Positions 49,618 to 62,143 of a DNA stretch of 64,000 bases are shown here, in pieces. Location: positions 1 to 64,000 of the forward strand of contig NZ_BHVV01000001.1 in the NCBI RefSeq assembly GCF_003865015.1. Direction: 5' to 3'. The stretch comes from Sulfurisoma sediminicola (lineage in GTDB: Bacteria; Pseudomonadota; Gammaproteobacteria; Burkholderiales; Rhodocyclaceae). Every line of letters starts with the position of its first letter. The first letter of the stretch is position 1. The translations under genes and the position numbers were made by a program. The notes under the pieces are model-generated. The model searched no databases, was not told the DNA's origin, and saw only the letters and a list, made by a program, of their open reading frames with translations.

Positions 49618-49699
49618 TTGTCTGCCTTGACCGCGGGTTGCCGCGCTAGGAATTGTCACGGAGCTTTGTTATGTTGACCGGATTGCCGGATTCTATGAG

Positions 49700-50272
49700 A
49701 TGTCCCACCCGCTGATCCTGACTCTCGACCAGCAGGGGCTGCCGCACCGTTGGATCACCTGGCAGCATGCCTGCTTCTATTACGCCAAGGACCTCGTGGC
49801 CTGGGTGGCGGGAGAGCACTGCTTCACCTTCCTCGGTGGCACCAGCCGCCTGACCGGCGAGCGCTCGTGCATCGAGGCCAACAGCATCATCGCCATCAAG
49901 GGCCGCGCCCTGTCCGGCAGGTCGCTGCACCAGGTACCGCCGCTCGACAACCGTGAACTGTTCCACCGCGACCGCCACGTCTGCGCCTATTGCGGCGAGC
50001 AGCTGCCCGGCAACCGTTTGACCCGCGACCATGTCGTGCCCCTGTCGCAGCACGGCCGCGACGCCTGGATGAACGTCGTCACCGCCTGCCGCGGCTGCAA
50101 CCAGGCCAAGAGCGGCCGCACGCCCGAGCAGGCCGGCATGGAGCTGCTCTACGCCCCCTACGTGCCGAACAAGGCCGAGTATCTGATCCTCTGCAATCGG
50201 CAGATCCTCGCCGACCAGATGGATTTCCTCGCGCGCCATGTGCCCAGCGCGAGCAGAGTGCGACCGGGATAA
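49700..50272 (+). CDS. HNH endonuclease family protein
   Basis: 190-residue protein. The HNH domain (about 94-150) has CAYCGEQL, the catalytic LTRDHVVPLSQHG, the Asn in WMNVVTAC and CRGCNQAKSGRTPEQA, so zinc and catalytic residues are complete. The N-terminal 90 residues are a conserved extension found in many proteobacterial HNH proteins of unknown role. No restriction, phage or toxin gene adjoins it, so a housekeeping nuclease is likelier than a defence system. Confidence 0.88.
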   Translation: MSHPLILTLDQQGLPHRWITWQHACFYYAKDLVAWVAGEHCFTFLGGTSRLTGERSCIEANSIIAIKGRALSGRSLHQVPPLDNRELFHRDRHVCAYCGEQLPGNRLTRDHVVPLSQHGRDAWMNVVTACRGCNQAKSGRTPEQAGMELLYAPYVPNKAEYLILCNRQILADQMDFLARHVPSASRVRPG

Positions 50273-50330
50273 GACTGCCTTAATCTTTGCCGCGCACCAT
50301 GGCGACCGTCATCAACGAATGGAGGTCGCC

Positions 50331-50729
50331 ATGAAAGCCCTGATCACCGCACTGTTCGTGCTCGCCGCCGGCAGCGCCCATGCGCTCAATGCCGCCGACT
50401 ACCAGGTCGGCCTCGCCGCCGCGGCCAAGGCCGCCGAGCCGGGCTTCGCCGGTTTCTCCGCCCAGCGCGGCGAAACCTTCTACCGCTCCACCCACGGCGG
50501 CGACTGGAGCTGCGCCACCTGCCACACCGACAACCCGCTGGCCAGCGGCACCCACACCGTCACCAAAAAGACAGTCAAGCCGCTGGCTCCTTCGGCCAAC
50601 CCGGCGCGCTTCACCGACGTCGACAAGATCGAGAAGTGGTTCAAGCGCAACTGCAACGACGTGCTCAAGCGCGCCTGCACGCCACGTGAGCAGGGCGACT
50701 TCATCGCCTACCTGCTGACGGTCAAGTGA
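50331..50729 (+). CDS. SHP-like monoheme cytochrome c (DUF1924)
   Basis: 132-residue exported cytochrome. A signal peptide (1-18) precedes the haem site CATCH (61-65). The RNCNDVLKRAC segment (about 112-122) carries the Asn and the cysteine pair typical of sphaeroides haem protein, in which Asn is a labile sixth ligand and O2 or NO can bind. It is the first gene of a three-gene redox operon with a diheme cytochrome and a cytochrome b, as in other SHP loci. Confidence 0.85.
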   Translation: MKALITALFVLAAGSAHALNAADYQVGLAAAAKAAEPGFAGFSAQRGETFYRSTHGGDWSCATCHTDNPLASGTHTVTKKTVKPLAPSANPARFTDVDKIEKWFKRNCNDVLKRACTPREQGDFIAYLLTVK

Positions 50730-50739
50730 AGAGGAGATC

Positions 50740-51204
50740 ATGAAGACGTTGCTGCCCGCCCTGCTCATCGCCGCCAGCGCTCCCGCGCTTGCCGGCGACC
50801 ATGCCTACGGCCCCTTCCCCGCCAACTATGTCAGCGAATGCGGCAGTTGCCATGTCGCCTTCCCGCCGCAATTGCTCACCGCCCCCGACTGGCAGGCGAT
50901 GATGAACGTCCTCGACAAACACTACGGTGTCGACGCCAGCATCGAGGCCAAGCCCCGTGCCGCCCTCGCCGACTTTTTGCAGAGGAATGCCTCGCGCCGC
51001 GACAAGCACGCTTCCACGGTGCAAACACCGCGGCTGACGCAAACCGCCTGGTTCCGCAAGGAGCATGGCAACCTTCCCGCGAAGGCGACCAGGACACTGC
51101 CGGCCGCCGCCCAGTGCGAGAGCTGCCACACCGCCGCCGAGCGCGGCGACTACAACGAATCCGGCCTCAAGCTGCCGGCCGGATTCCGTCACAAGGAACG
51201 CTGA
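50740..51204 (+). CDS. Diheme cytochrome c (DHC)
   Basis: 154-residue exported cytochrome. A signal peptide (1-18) is followed by haem sites CGSCH (about 34-38) and CESCH (about 128-132). It matches the diheme cytochrome that reduces SHP in Rhodobacter and relatives. Start is 10 bp after the SHP gene; one base separates its stop from the cytochrome b ATG. Confidence 0.88.
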   Translation: MKTLLPALLIAASAPALAGDHAYGPFPANYVSECGSCHVAFPPQLLTAPDWQAMMNVLDKHYGVDASIEAKPRAALADFLQRNASRRDKHASTVQTPRLTQTAWFRKEHGNLPAKATRTLPAAAQCESCHTAAERGDYNESGLKLPAGFRHKER

Positions 51205-51205
51205 A

Positions 51206-51886
51206 ATGACCACGCAACGCATACTCGTCTGGGACATCCCCACCCGCCTTTTCCACTGGCTGCTGGCGGGAAGCTTCGCCGGCGCCTACCTCACCTCGGA
51301 ATCGGAGCGGCTGGCCGCGATCCACGTCGGTTGCGGCTATGCCCTGCTCGGCCTGATCGGCTTCCGCCTGATCTACGGTCTTATCGGCAGCCGCTACGCC
51401 CGCTTCAGCGAGTTCGTGCGCGGCCCCGGCGCGGTGATCGACTATCTGAGGTCGCTGCTGTCCGGCAACCCGCAACGCTTCGTCGGCCACAACCCCGCCG
51501 GCGCGGTCGCGATCATGCTGCTGCTGGTGCTGGGGCTCGCCACCGGGGCGTCGGGCTTCGCCATGTACAACGAGCTCGGCGGCGAGTGGCTGGAAGACGT
51601 GCATGAAGCCTGCGCCAACGCCATGCTCGCGGTCGTGATCCTCCACGTGCTCGGCGTCATCGCCAGCAGCGTGCTGCACAAGGAGAACCTGGCGCGCGCC
51701 ATGGTCACCGGCCGCAAGGAAGGCTCGGCCGACGAAGGCATCGAGCGCAGCCACGGCTTCTTCGCCCTGCTGCTCGCCGCCGCCGTCGCCGCCCTGGGCT
51801 GGAGTTCGACGCAGAGTACCGGCCCGGTCGCCGGGAGCATCGAGAAGAAGCACGGCAAGCACGAGCGCGGGCATGACCACGACTAG
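51206..51886 (+). CDS. Cytochrome b561-type membrane subunit
   Basis: 226-residue integral membrane protein with four main hydrophobic segments. Haem-ligand histidines are visible in TRLFHWLLAG, AAIHVGCGY, LEDVHEACAN and VVILHVLGV, the pattern of Ni/Fe-hydrogenase-type b561 cytochromes. It should pass quinol electrons to DHC and SHP. The His/Lys-rich tail (KKHGKHERGHDHD) could bind metal. Ten bases separate it from the response regulator gene. Confidence 0.9.
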   Translation: MTTQRILVWDIPTRLFHWLLAGSFAGAYLTSESERLAAIHVGCGYALLGLIGFRLIYGLIGSRYARFSEFVRGPGAVIDYLRSLLSGNPQRFVGHNPAGAVAIMLLLVLGLATGASGFAMYNELGGEWLEDVHEACANAMLAVVILHVLGVIASSVLHKENLARAMVTGRKEGSADEGIERSHGFFALLLAAAVAALGWSSTQSTGPVAGSIEKKHGKHERGHDHD

Positions 51887-51895
51887 AATCGCCGC

Positions 51896-52564
51896 ATGCG
51901 AATCCTGATCGTCGAAGACGACCGCCTCCTCGGCGAGGGTATCCTCGCCGGGTTGCGCCAGGCGGGCTTCCAGCCCGACTGGGTGCAGGACGGCGTCGCC
52001 GGCCTGGCGGCCCTGTCGACACCGGAAACCGAACCCTTCTCGGCCGTGGTCCTTGACCTCGGCCTGCCCAAGCTCTCCGGCCTCGATGTCCTGCGCCGTC
52101 TGCGTGCCGGCCACGACACCACGCCGGTGTTGATCCTCACCGCACGCGACACCTCGCAGGACGTGATCGCCGGGCTCGATGCCGGCGGCGACGACTACCT
52201 GGTCAAGCCCTTCGATCTCGGCGAACTCGCCGCCCGCCTGCGCGCCCTGATCCGCCGCGCCGCCGGCAGCGCCGCACCGATGATCGAACACGGCGAGCTG
52301 GTGCTCGACGCGACAGCGCGGACGGTGCGTTTCAAGGGCCAACCGGTCGAACTCGCCCCGCGCGAGTTCGCCCTGCTGCACGAGTTGTTGCTCAACGCCG
52401 GCCGCGTCATGACACGCGCCCAGCTCGAGTCCAAGCTCTATCCCTGGGGCGAGGAAGTCGAGTCGAACGCACTGGAAGTGCATATCCACCATCTGCGCCG
52501 GAAGCTCGCGGCCGAGCTCATCCACACCGTGCGCGGCGTCGGCTACATGGTGCGCAAACCATGA
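51896..52564 (+). CDS. qseB: OmpR-family response regulator (QseB-like)
   Basis: 222-residue two-component regulator. The receiver has Asp51 in VVLDLGLPKLSGLDVL, and the C-terminal winged helix (APREFALLHELLLNAGRVM, RRKLAAELIHTVRGVGYM) is complete. It is closest in style to QseB/PmrA. The start overlaps nothing but lies 10 bp after the cytochrome b gene, so it likely controls the SHP operon. The kinase starts inside its stop codon. Confidence 0.88.
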   Translation: MRILIVEDDRLLGEGILAGLRQAGFQPDWVQDGVAGLAALSTPETEPFSAVVLDLGLPKLSGLDVLRRLRAGHDTTPVLILTARDTSQDVIAGLDAGGDDYLVKPFDLGELAARLRALIRRAAGSAAPMIEHGELVLDATARTVRFKGQPVELAPREFALLHELLLNAGRVMTRAQLESKLYPWGEEVESNALEVHIHHLRRKLAAELIHTVRGVGYMVRKP

Positions 52565-53892
52565 GCGCATCGCTGCGCCTGCGCCTCATCGTCACCACGC
52601 TGGCGCTGGTCACGGCCATCTGGCTGGCGGTGGCGCTGGCCGCGTGGTTCGAAACCCGCCACGAGACCGAGGAAATCCTCGATGCCCACCTCGCCCAGGC
52701 CGCGGCGCTGCTCGCCGCCTTCGTCGGCCACGAGGCCGACGACCTCGACGAGCACCTGCCCGCCCACCGCTACCTGCGCAAGGTGACGTTCCAGGTCTGG
52801 GAGAAAGGCGACAAGCTGCGCGTCCATTCCGCCAACGCGCCTGATCGCCGCCTGGCACCGGCCGACCACGGTTTCGCCGACAGCGAGTTCGACGGCCGCC
52901 GCTGGCGCGTCTATAGCGTATGGAATGGCGACTACCTGGTCCAGGTCGGCGAGACGCGCGAGGCGCGCGACGCCATTTCCGGCGAGCTGGCGCGCCATCT
53001 GCTGGCGCCGCTGGCGATCGCCCTGCCGCTGCTGGCGCTGGCGCTGGCGCTGCTGATCGGTCGCGGCCTGCGACCGCTCTCCCGGCTCGCCGAGGACATC
53101 GGCCGCCGCGACGCCGGCCGGCTCGACCCGATCGAGACCACCGACGCACCGCGCGAACTCAAGCCGGTGCTCGACCGCCTCAACCAGCTCTTCGCCCGCC
53201 TCGGCGATTCGCTCGACCAGGAGCGCCGCTTCCCCGCCGACGCCGCCCACGAGCTGCGCACACCTCTGGCAGCGATGCGCACCCATGCGCAGGTGGCCAT
53301 GGGCGCCACCAACGCCACCGAGCGCGAGGCGGCGCTCTCCCATGTGATCGAGGCTACCGATCGTGCCACTCACCTGCTCGAGCAGCTCCTGACACTCGCC
53401 CGCCTCGATGCCAACGCCGCCGGCACCGCCTTCGCGGCCTGCGACCTGCGCCAGATCGCCACCGGGGCCGTCGCCCTCGCCGCGCCAGCCGCCCTGTCGA
53501 AAGAGATAGAGCTCGCGCTGGAAGACGGCCCCGCCGTGCCGACCCGCGGCCAGGCCGCGCTGCTCGGCGTGCTTCTGCGCAACCTCATCGACAATGCCGT
53601 GCGCTACAGCCCGCCAACGGTCTGCGTGGGCGTGACGGTGGCGAAGCAGCCCGATGGCCGACCGTTCTTCGAGATCTGCGACCAAGGGCCCGGCATCGCA
53701 CCCGAGGAGCGCGCCCGCGTGCTCGACCGTTTCTACCGCATCGCCGGCAGCAACGAATCCGGCTCGGGCCTGGGCCTGTCCATAGCCACCCGCATCGCCG
53801 AACTGCACGGCGCGCGCCTCGAACTTGCCGACGGCCCGGCGGGGAAAGGCCTTTGCGCGCGCGTGGTGTTTTCGGGGTCGGTAAACGGCTAG
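52561..53892 (+). CDS. qseC: Sensor histidine kinase (QseC-like)
   Basis: 443-residue kinase. Two membrane helices (about 10-28 and 155-173) flank a periplasmic domain of about 125 residues. A HAMP-like linker precedes the H box DAAHELRTPLAAMRTHA, the N box NLIDNAVRYS, and G boxes DQGPGIAPEER and GSGLGLSI. It pairs with the preceding regulator (ATGA overlap). In other SHP loci, QseBC-like pairs accompany the cytochromes. The signal is unknown. Confidence 0.9.
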   Translation: MSASLRLRLIVTTLALVTAIWLAVALAAWFETRHETEEILDAHLAQAAALLAAFVGHEADDLDEHLPAHRYLRKVTFQVWEKGDKLRVHSANAPDRRLAPADHGFADSEFDGRRWRVYSVWNGDYLVQVGETREARDAISGELARHLLAPLAIALPLLALALALLIGRGLRPLSRLAEDIGRRDAGRLDPIETTDAPRELKPVLDRLNQLFARLGDSLDQERRFPADAAHELRTPLAAMRTHAQVAMGATNATEREAALSHVIEATDRATHLLEQLLTLARLDANAAGTAFAACDLRQIATGAVALAAPAALSKEIELALEDGPAVPTRGQAALLGVLLRNLIDNAVRYSPPTVCVGVTVAKQPDGRPFFEICDQGPGIAPEERARVLDRFYRIAGSNESGSGLGLSIATRIAELHGARLELADGPAGKGLCARVVFSGSVNG

Positions 53893-53901
53893 CATTGCGG
53901 G

Positions 53902-55947
53902 ATGACCTCCCCGCAGTCCATCGTCGTAGTTCGCCCGCCCGTTCGCACCCTGACGGCCTACAAGCCCCACTGGGCCAAGCGCTTCGGGACCGCGCCGTTC
54001 CTGCCGATGTCGCGCGCCGAGATGGAGGCGCTGGGCTGGGATTCCTGCGACGTGATTCTCGTCACCGGCGACGCCTACATCGACCACCCGAGCTTCGGCA
54101 TGGCGCTGGTCGGGCGGCTGCTCGAGGCGCAGGGCTTCCGCGTCGGCATCATCGCGCAGCCCGAATGGCAGTCGGCTGCCGATTTCCGTCGCCTGGGCAA
54201 ACCGAATCTGTACTTCGGCATCACCGCCGGCAACATGGATTCGCTGGTCAACCGCTACACTTCGGATCGCAAGATCCGTTCCGACGACGCGTACACGCCC
54301 GGTGCCGAGCCCGGCAAGCGGCCCGATCGCGCGGTGCTGGTCTACACCCAGCGGGCGCGCGAGGCCTACGCCGAGGTGCCGGTCGTGATCGGCGGCATCG
54401 AGGCGTCCCTGCGACGCATCGCCCACTACGACTACTGGTCGGACAAAGTGCGCCGCTCCATCCTGCCCGACAGCAAGGCCGACCTGCTGCTGTTCGGCAA
54501 CGCCGAGCGCGCCCTCGTCGAACTGACCCACCGCCTGGCCAAGGGCGAGAAGATCGCCGATATCCGCAATCTGCGCGGCACCGCCTTCATGGCGCCGTCG
54601 GGCTGGACGCCCGGGCCGGACTGGACGGAAGTCGGCGCTGGCGACACGGTGACGCGCGACAGGGACGTCGAGCGGACGAAGACGGTGGTGCGCCTGCCGG
54701 CCTTCGAGTCCGTGCAGAAGAACGAGGTGATGTACGCCCAGGCCTCGCGCGTCTTCCATCTCGAATCGAACCCCGGCAACGCCCGCGCCCTGGTGCAGAC
54801 GCATGGCGAGCGCGACCTCTGGCTCAATCCGCCGCCGATCCCGCTGACCACCGCCGAGATGGACCACATCTACGGCCTGCCCTACGCCCGCGCGCCGCAT
54901 CCTTCTTACGGCGAGGCGAAGATCCCGGCCTGGGAGATGATTCGCTACTCGGTCAACATCATGCGAGGCTGCTTCGGCGGCTGCACCTTCTGCTCCATCA
55001 CCGAGCACGAGGGCCGTATCATCCAGAGCCGTTCCGAGGAATCGGTCCTGCGCGAGATCGAGGAGATCCGCGACAAGACGCCGGGCTTCACCGGCATCAT
55101 CTCCGACCTCGGCGGGCCCACCGCCAACATGTACCGCATGGCCTGCAAGGACCCGAAGATCGAGGCCTCGTGCCGCCGGCTGTCCTGCGTCTATCCCGAA
55201 ATCTGCCCGAACCTCGGCACCGACCACGGGCCGCTGATCCATCTCTACCGCTCGGCGCGGCAACTGCCCGGCGTGAAGAAGATCCTCGTCGGCTCGGGCC
55301 TGCGCTACGACCTCGCGGTGCGCTCGCCCGAATATGTCAAGGAACTGGTGACGCACCACGTCGGCGGCTATCTGAAAATCGCGCCCGAACACACCGAGGA
55401 AGGGCCGCTGTCGAAAATGATGAAGCCGGGCATGGGCAGCTACGACCGCTTCAAGGCCATGTTCGAGAAGGCCTCGAAAGAGGCCGGCAAGGAACAGTAC
55501 CTCATCCCCTATTTCATTGCCGCCCACCCGGGCACCACCGACGAGGACATGCTGGAACTGGCGCTGTGGCTCAAGCGCAACGACTTCCGCCTCGACCAGG
55601 TGCAGACCTTCCTGCCGACGCCGCTCGCGCTGGCCACCGCCATGTGGCACACGGGAAAGAATCCGCTAAAGCGTATCTCGAAGAGCGCAGAGGACGTCGC
55701 CGTGGTTCGCGGCGAGAAGCAGCGGCGGCTGCACAAGGCCTTCCTCCGCTATCACGATCCGAAGAACTGGCCGTTGCTGCGCGAGGCGCTGAAGGCCATG
55801 GGCCGCAACGACCTGATCGGCAGCGGCAAGAAGCACCTGGTGCCGGCGTGGCAGCCGAGCGACGACAGCCGCCGCCAAAAGGCGGCGCCGGCGGGACGGC
55901 GCCCGGGCACCGGAGCCGCCACCAGGCAGCAGCCGCGCCGGAAATGA
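53902..55947 (+). CDS. ygiQ: YgiQ-family radical SAM protein
   Basis: 681-residue radical SAM enzyme of the UPF0313/YgiQ family. An N-terminal domain ([34 protein letters not shown]) precedes the 4Fe-4S motif [12 protein letters not shown] (about 355-366, CX3CX2C). The C-terminal part includes VDIDVAAV-type helical segments and a basic Arg/Gln-rich tail. The reaction is unknown. Its terminator overlaps the stop codon. Confidence 0.92.
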   Translation: MTSPQSIVVVRPPVRTLTAYKPHWAKRFGTAPFLPMSRAEMEALGWDSCDVILVTGDAYIDHPSFGMALVGRLLEAQGFRVGIIAQPEWQSAADFRRLGKPNLYFGITAGNMDSLVNRYTSDRKIRSDDAYTPGAEPGKRPDRAVLVYTQRAREAYAEVPVVIGGIEASLRRIAHYDYWSDKVRRSILPDSKADLLLFGNAERALVELTHRLAKGEKIADIRNLRGTAFMAPSGWTPGPDWTEVGAGDTVTRDRDVERTKTVVRLPAFESVQKNEVMYAQASRVFHLESNPGNARALVQTHGERDLWLNPPPIPLTTAEMDHIYGLPYARAPHPSYGEAKIPAWEMIRYSVNIMRGCFGGCTFCSITEHEGRIIQSRSEESVLREIEEIRDKTPGFTGIISDLGGPTANMYRMACKDPKIEASCRRLSCVYPEICPNLGTDHGPLIHLYRSARQLPGVKKILVGSGLRYDLAVRSPEYVKELVTHHVGGYLKIAPEHTEEGPLSKMMKPGMGSYDRFKAMFEKASKEAGKEQYLIPYFIAAHPGTTDEDMLELALWLKRNDFRLDQVQTFLPTPLALATAMWHTGKNPLKRISKSAEDVAVVRGEKQRRLHKAFLRYHDPKNWPLLREALKAMGRNDLIGSGKKHLVPAWQPSDDSRRQKAAPAGRRPGTGAATRQQPRRK

Positions 55948-55972
55948 CAACGCCCCTTGCGGGGCGTTGTCA
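55945..55972 (+). terminator. ygiQ terminator
   Basis: Stem TGACAACGCCCC/GGGGCGTTGTCA with loop TTGC. It begins in the ygiQ stop codon. The T tract is short, so efficiency is uncertain. It may also act on the convergent DsrC-family gene. Confidence 0.65.
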
Positions 55973-55998
55973 TCGGGGTCGGGGATGTTCTTGTTGTG

Positions 55999-56328
55999 TC
56001 AGACGCAACCGGTCGGCTTGGGCATGCCGGCATAACGGCCCGCCTGCTTGGCCGGACCATAGGGGAAGAGGTCGAACAGATACTTCTTGTCCGCGTACTC
56101 ATCGCCGAGGTCGTTGCCGATAGTCTTGGTCATCGCGCGCAGATTCGGCGAGGTGCCGTATTCGGCGTAATAGTTGCGGATCCAGTTGATCACCAACCAG
56201 TGCTTGTCGCCCAGCTCGAGCTGATCCTGCTGGGAGAGGGCAACGGCGACCTCTTCGGACCAGTCCTCGAGGTTGGCCAGAAAGCCTTCGGCATCGGTTT
56301 CGATCTGCTTGCCATTCACTTCGATCAT
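55999..56328 (-). CDS. tusE: DsrC/TusE-family sulfur-carrier protein with one C-terminal cysteine
   Basis: 109-residue DsrC-family protein. The whole family frame is present (MIEVNGKQIETDAEGFL, RNYYAEYGTSPNLRAM, KYLFDLFPYGPAKQAG). The C terminus ends AGMPKPTGCV: the penultimate Cys (CysA) is kept, but Gly replaces the second conserved Cys (CysB) of true DsrC, 11 residues earlier. Lack of CysB is typical of TusE, which relays sulfur for tRNA 2-thiolation, or of RspA-type relatives. No tusABCD or dsr gene is nearby. AGGAGAACAAA precedes the ATG. Confidence 0.85.
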   Translation of the reverse strand: MIEVNGKQIETDAEGFLANLEDWSEEVAVALSQQDQLELGDKHWLVINWIRNYYAEYGTSPNLRAMTKTIGNDLGDEYADKKYLFDLFPYGPAKQAGRYAGMPKPTGCV

Positions 56329-56441
56329 TTTGTTCTCCTGTGGGGTTTGGGGTATCGGGGCGATTCAATATTTCCGATCATTCTACTCAGGTATTTACCC
56401 AAGTCAACAGGTCAACTAATAAAAATAAGGCGAGGTGGTCT

Positions 56442-57050
56442 TTAGATCGGCAGGCGGGGCGACGACGTGGCGGTAGGCAGGTCGCAGCCGAGCATGATCC
56501 GCGCGAGTTCCGTCGCAACCTCCTGTGGAGACGCTCCGGTGGCGAGACAGTGGTCGAAGACCGCACGGGCGAAGCCTGCGCTGGGAGCACCTGCCTGGCT
56601 CATGCAGTCGCCGAAACGTTCGCGCACATAGGCTTCGAAGTCGCAACGCGCCCACGGCGCCCCGCCGTCCTGCGGGACGAAACAGGGCAAGGTGGAGTCC
56701 AGGCTGTGCCAATGATCCGGCAGTGCCGACGCCAGCGTCTCGGCGCGCGCCTCGGTCACCACCACGCCGTTGCGCTCGATCACGTCCGGCGCATACTGGG
56801 CCCCCAGCGAAAGGCAGGCCTCGATCACATCGAGGACGCGCCCTTCGTTGAGTTTTTCCGCCACCAGCCGCGCCAGCCCGCGGTGGTCACGATCGAATAC
56901 CAGCAGCGGATAAGGGCTGGCCGAGGCCATGACGGCCCATACCTGTGCCGGCTCGTCGTCGGCGCGCGTTTCATGCACCAGCAGCCGCGGATTCCCTGCG
57001 GGGTCGCGCTCGTAATGACCACCGAGCACGGAAAACTTTCGATTCGTCAT
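56442..57050 (-). CDS. Protein of unknown function
   Basis: 202-residue cytoplasmic-looking protein, no signal or membrane segment, with several cysteines (ACLSLG, LPCFVP, RCDFEA, DCMSQ, DHCLATG, LGCDLP) but no regular metal motif. Start MTNRKFSVLGGHYERDPAGNP at 57050; an in-frame TTG at 57104 lies within the upstream dyad and is less likely. I do not recognise the family. The palindrome TTGTTGC-AAT-GCAACAA 38 bp upstream suggests regulated expression. Confidence 0.65.
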   Translation of the reverse strand: MTNRKFSVLGGHYERDPAGNPRLLVHETRADDEPAQVWAVMASASPYPLLVFDRDHRGLARLVAEKLNEGRVLDVIEACLSLGAQYAPDVIERNGVVVTEARAETLASALPDHWHSLDSTLPCFVPQDGGAPWARCDFEAYVRERFGDCMSQAGAPSAGFARAVFDHCLATGASPQEVATELARIMLGCDLPTATSSPRLPI

Positions 57051-57087
57051 GGCCTTGGACCGGTTCACCCATCGCCGAGCAATGGAT

Positions 57088-57104
57088 TTGTTGCAATGCA
57101 ACAA
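57088..57104. promoter_or_regulatory. 17-bp dyad upstream of the 56442-57050 gene
   Basis: TTGTTGC, a 3-nt centre AAT, GCAACAA: a perfect inverted repeat with 7-bp arms. TGC-n-GCA dyads of this kind recall sites bound by PhaR-type polyhydroxyalkanoate regulators, but this is from memory and unconfirmed. Confidence 0.55.
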
Positions 57105-57202
57105 TTATCTCCCGCCCGACCCGTGCCCGTCAAGCGGACGTGAAGCACAATCCCCGTCGTAATCAGGCGATCGAGGGGAGCATCCGGCCGAGGCCCTAAA
57201 CG

Positions 57203-57225
57203 AAAACGCCCCCTTGCGGGGGCGT
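57203..57225 (-). terminator. Terminator of the 57249-57725 gene
   Basis: Stem ACGCCCCC/GGGGGCGT with loop TTGC, with an A-run on the plus strand giving TTTTCG on the minus strand after the stem. Confidence 0.75.
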
Positions 57226-57248
57226 CAATGAACCGGCAAAGGCCTTGC

Positions 57249-57725
57249 CTACTTCATCGTCACCTTGACGCCACTGGCCGAAACAACGTTCAGTTGCAGG
57301 CCCTGGCTGCGGGACGTCAGTTTCATGACCACGCCGTGTTCGTTCTTCAGATGCAGGCCGCTGACGCCGCCGGCCAACGCCACGCCGGACTCGATCTTGG
57401 TGTAGGTGCCGGGAAACTTGGACACGTCCTTGAGATCGTAAACCTCGCCCGCGGCGCTCATGGTCGTTACGCCGACGTTCACGCCCGCGGTCAGGCCACC
57501 GATCTTGAACTCGTAGGTCTTGCCCTGGAAGGTCAGCTTGCCGCCGCCGGTGCTGCCGCCAATGATGAAGGCGAACTGGGTTTCGTCAATGGTGACCGTC
57601 CCACTCGGCTTCGCGGCCTCGGCCTTGGCCGCATCGGCCGGCGCCGCATCCGCGGCAAACGCGAAATTCGATCCGAGCAGCATCGCCGCGGCAAGGATCC
57701 CGATCATGTTCCTGTGCTTTCTCAT
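57249..57725 (-). CDS. Exported protein of unknown function
   Basis: 158-residue protein. A signal peptide (about 1-24, cut after AFAA) and an Ala-rich linker lead to a Gly-rich beta-strand domain (FAFIIGGSTGGGKLTFQGKTYEFKI split across 50-75, then SGVALAGGVSGLHL). It lacks cysteine and recognised motifs; the pattern suggests a small beta-barrel or lipid-binding fold related to DUF1134/EipA-like proteins, which is a guess. AGGAGGT lies seven bases before the ATG. It has its own terminator. Confidence 0.75.
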   Translation of the reverse strand: MRKHRNMIGILAAAMLLGSNFAFAADAAPADAAKAEAAKPSGTVTIDETQFAFIIGGSTGGGKLTFQGKTYEFKIGGLTAGVNVGVTTMSAAGEVYDLKDVSKFPGTYTKIESGVALAGGVSGLHLKNEHGVVMKLTSRSQGLQLNVVSASGVKVTMK

Positions 57726-57837
57726 TGTTGCAACCTCCTGGGTCGATGAATGAAGAAACTACCAACGGATGCAGCCTAGCACAAGTATTCGGCCATGGAC
57801 CAGCCCGCGCCGCGAACGTTCTGCCGGCTTCCCAAAT

Positions 57838-57874
57838 GAAAAGTCCCATTGCAGGACTGCCTGCAATGGGACTT
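57838..57874 (-). terminator. Terminator of tRNA-Ser
   Basis: A 15-bp perfect stem (57841-57855 pairs with 57860-57874) with loop of 4 nt, followed on the minus strand by TTTTC. It lies just downstream of the tRNA 3' end. Confidence 0.75.
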
Positions 57875-57881
57875 GAACTCG

Positions 57882-57969
<88 letters not shown>

Positions 57970-58101
57970 GTGGGCGCGCATTCTAACCCAGATCGCCGCG
58001 TCCCGCAGCCGGCGATGCCGCCCGCGGCCTGCCACGCCCTCCCGGGGACCACACCCTTCCGTGGCACAATGCCGGTTCCGTCCTACGCAAGCCCCAATCG
58101 C

Positions 58102-62102
<4,001 letters not shown>

Positions 62103-62110
62103 GGCAGGGG

Positions 62111-62131
62111 AAAAGTCGGCGCCGGCGGCAC
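62111..62131 (-). repeat. Dispersed 21-bp motif, copy between lolA and rarA
   Basis: AAAAGTCGGCGCCGGCGGCAC, matching at 19 of 21 bases, fills the 41-bp gap between lolA and rarA. Confidence 0.45.
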
Positions 62132-62143
62132 GGTGATGAGTGC

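Noticed and set aside
49700-50272. HNH protein as part of a defence or toxin system
   Set aside because: No methyltransferase, restriction, immunity or phage gene lies nearby, and neighbours are housekeeping genes.
50957-50977. A further copy of the 21-bp motif inside the diheme cytochrome gene
   Set aside because: It matches 18 of 21 bases and encodes RAALADF in good codons; chance through codon use is likely, so it is not listed as a feature.
52543-55650. A 1035-codon minus-strand reading frame
   Set aside because: It lies opposite the sensor kinase and ygiQ, both well-supported genes, and has low-complexity shadow composition.
55999-56328. Evidence for a reverse dissimilatory sulfite reductase pathway
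   Set aside because: The protein lacks CysB and no dsr genes occur in the window, so DsrC function in sulfur oxidation is not supported.
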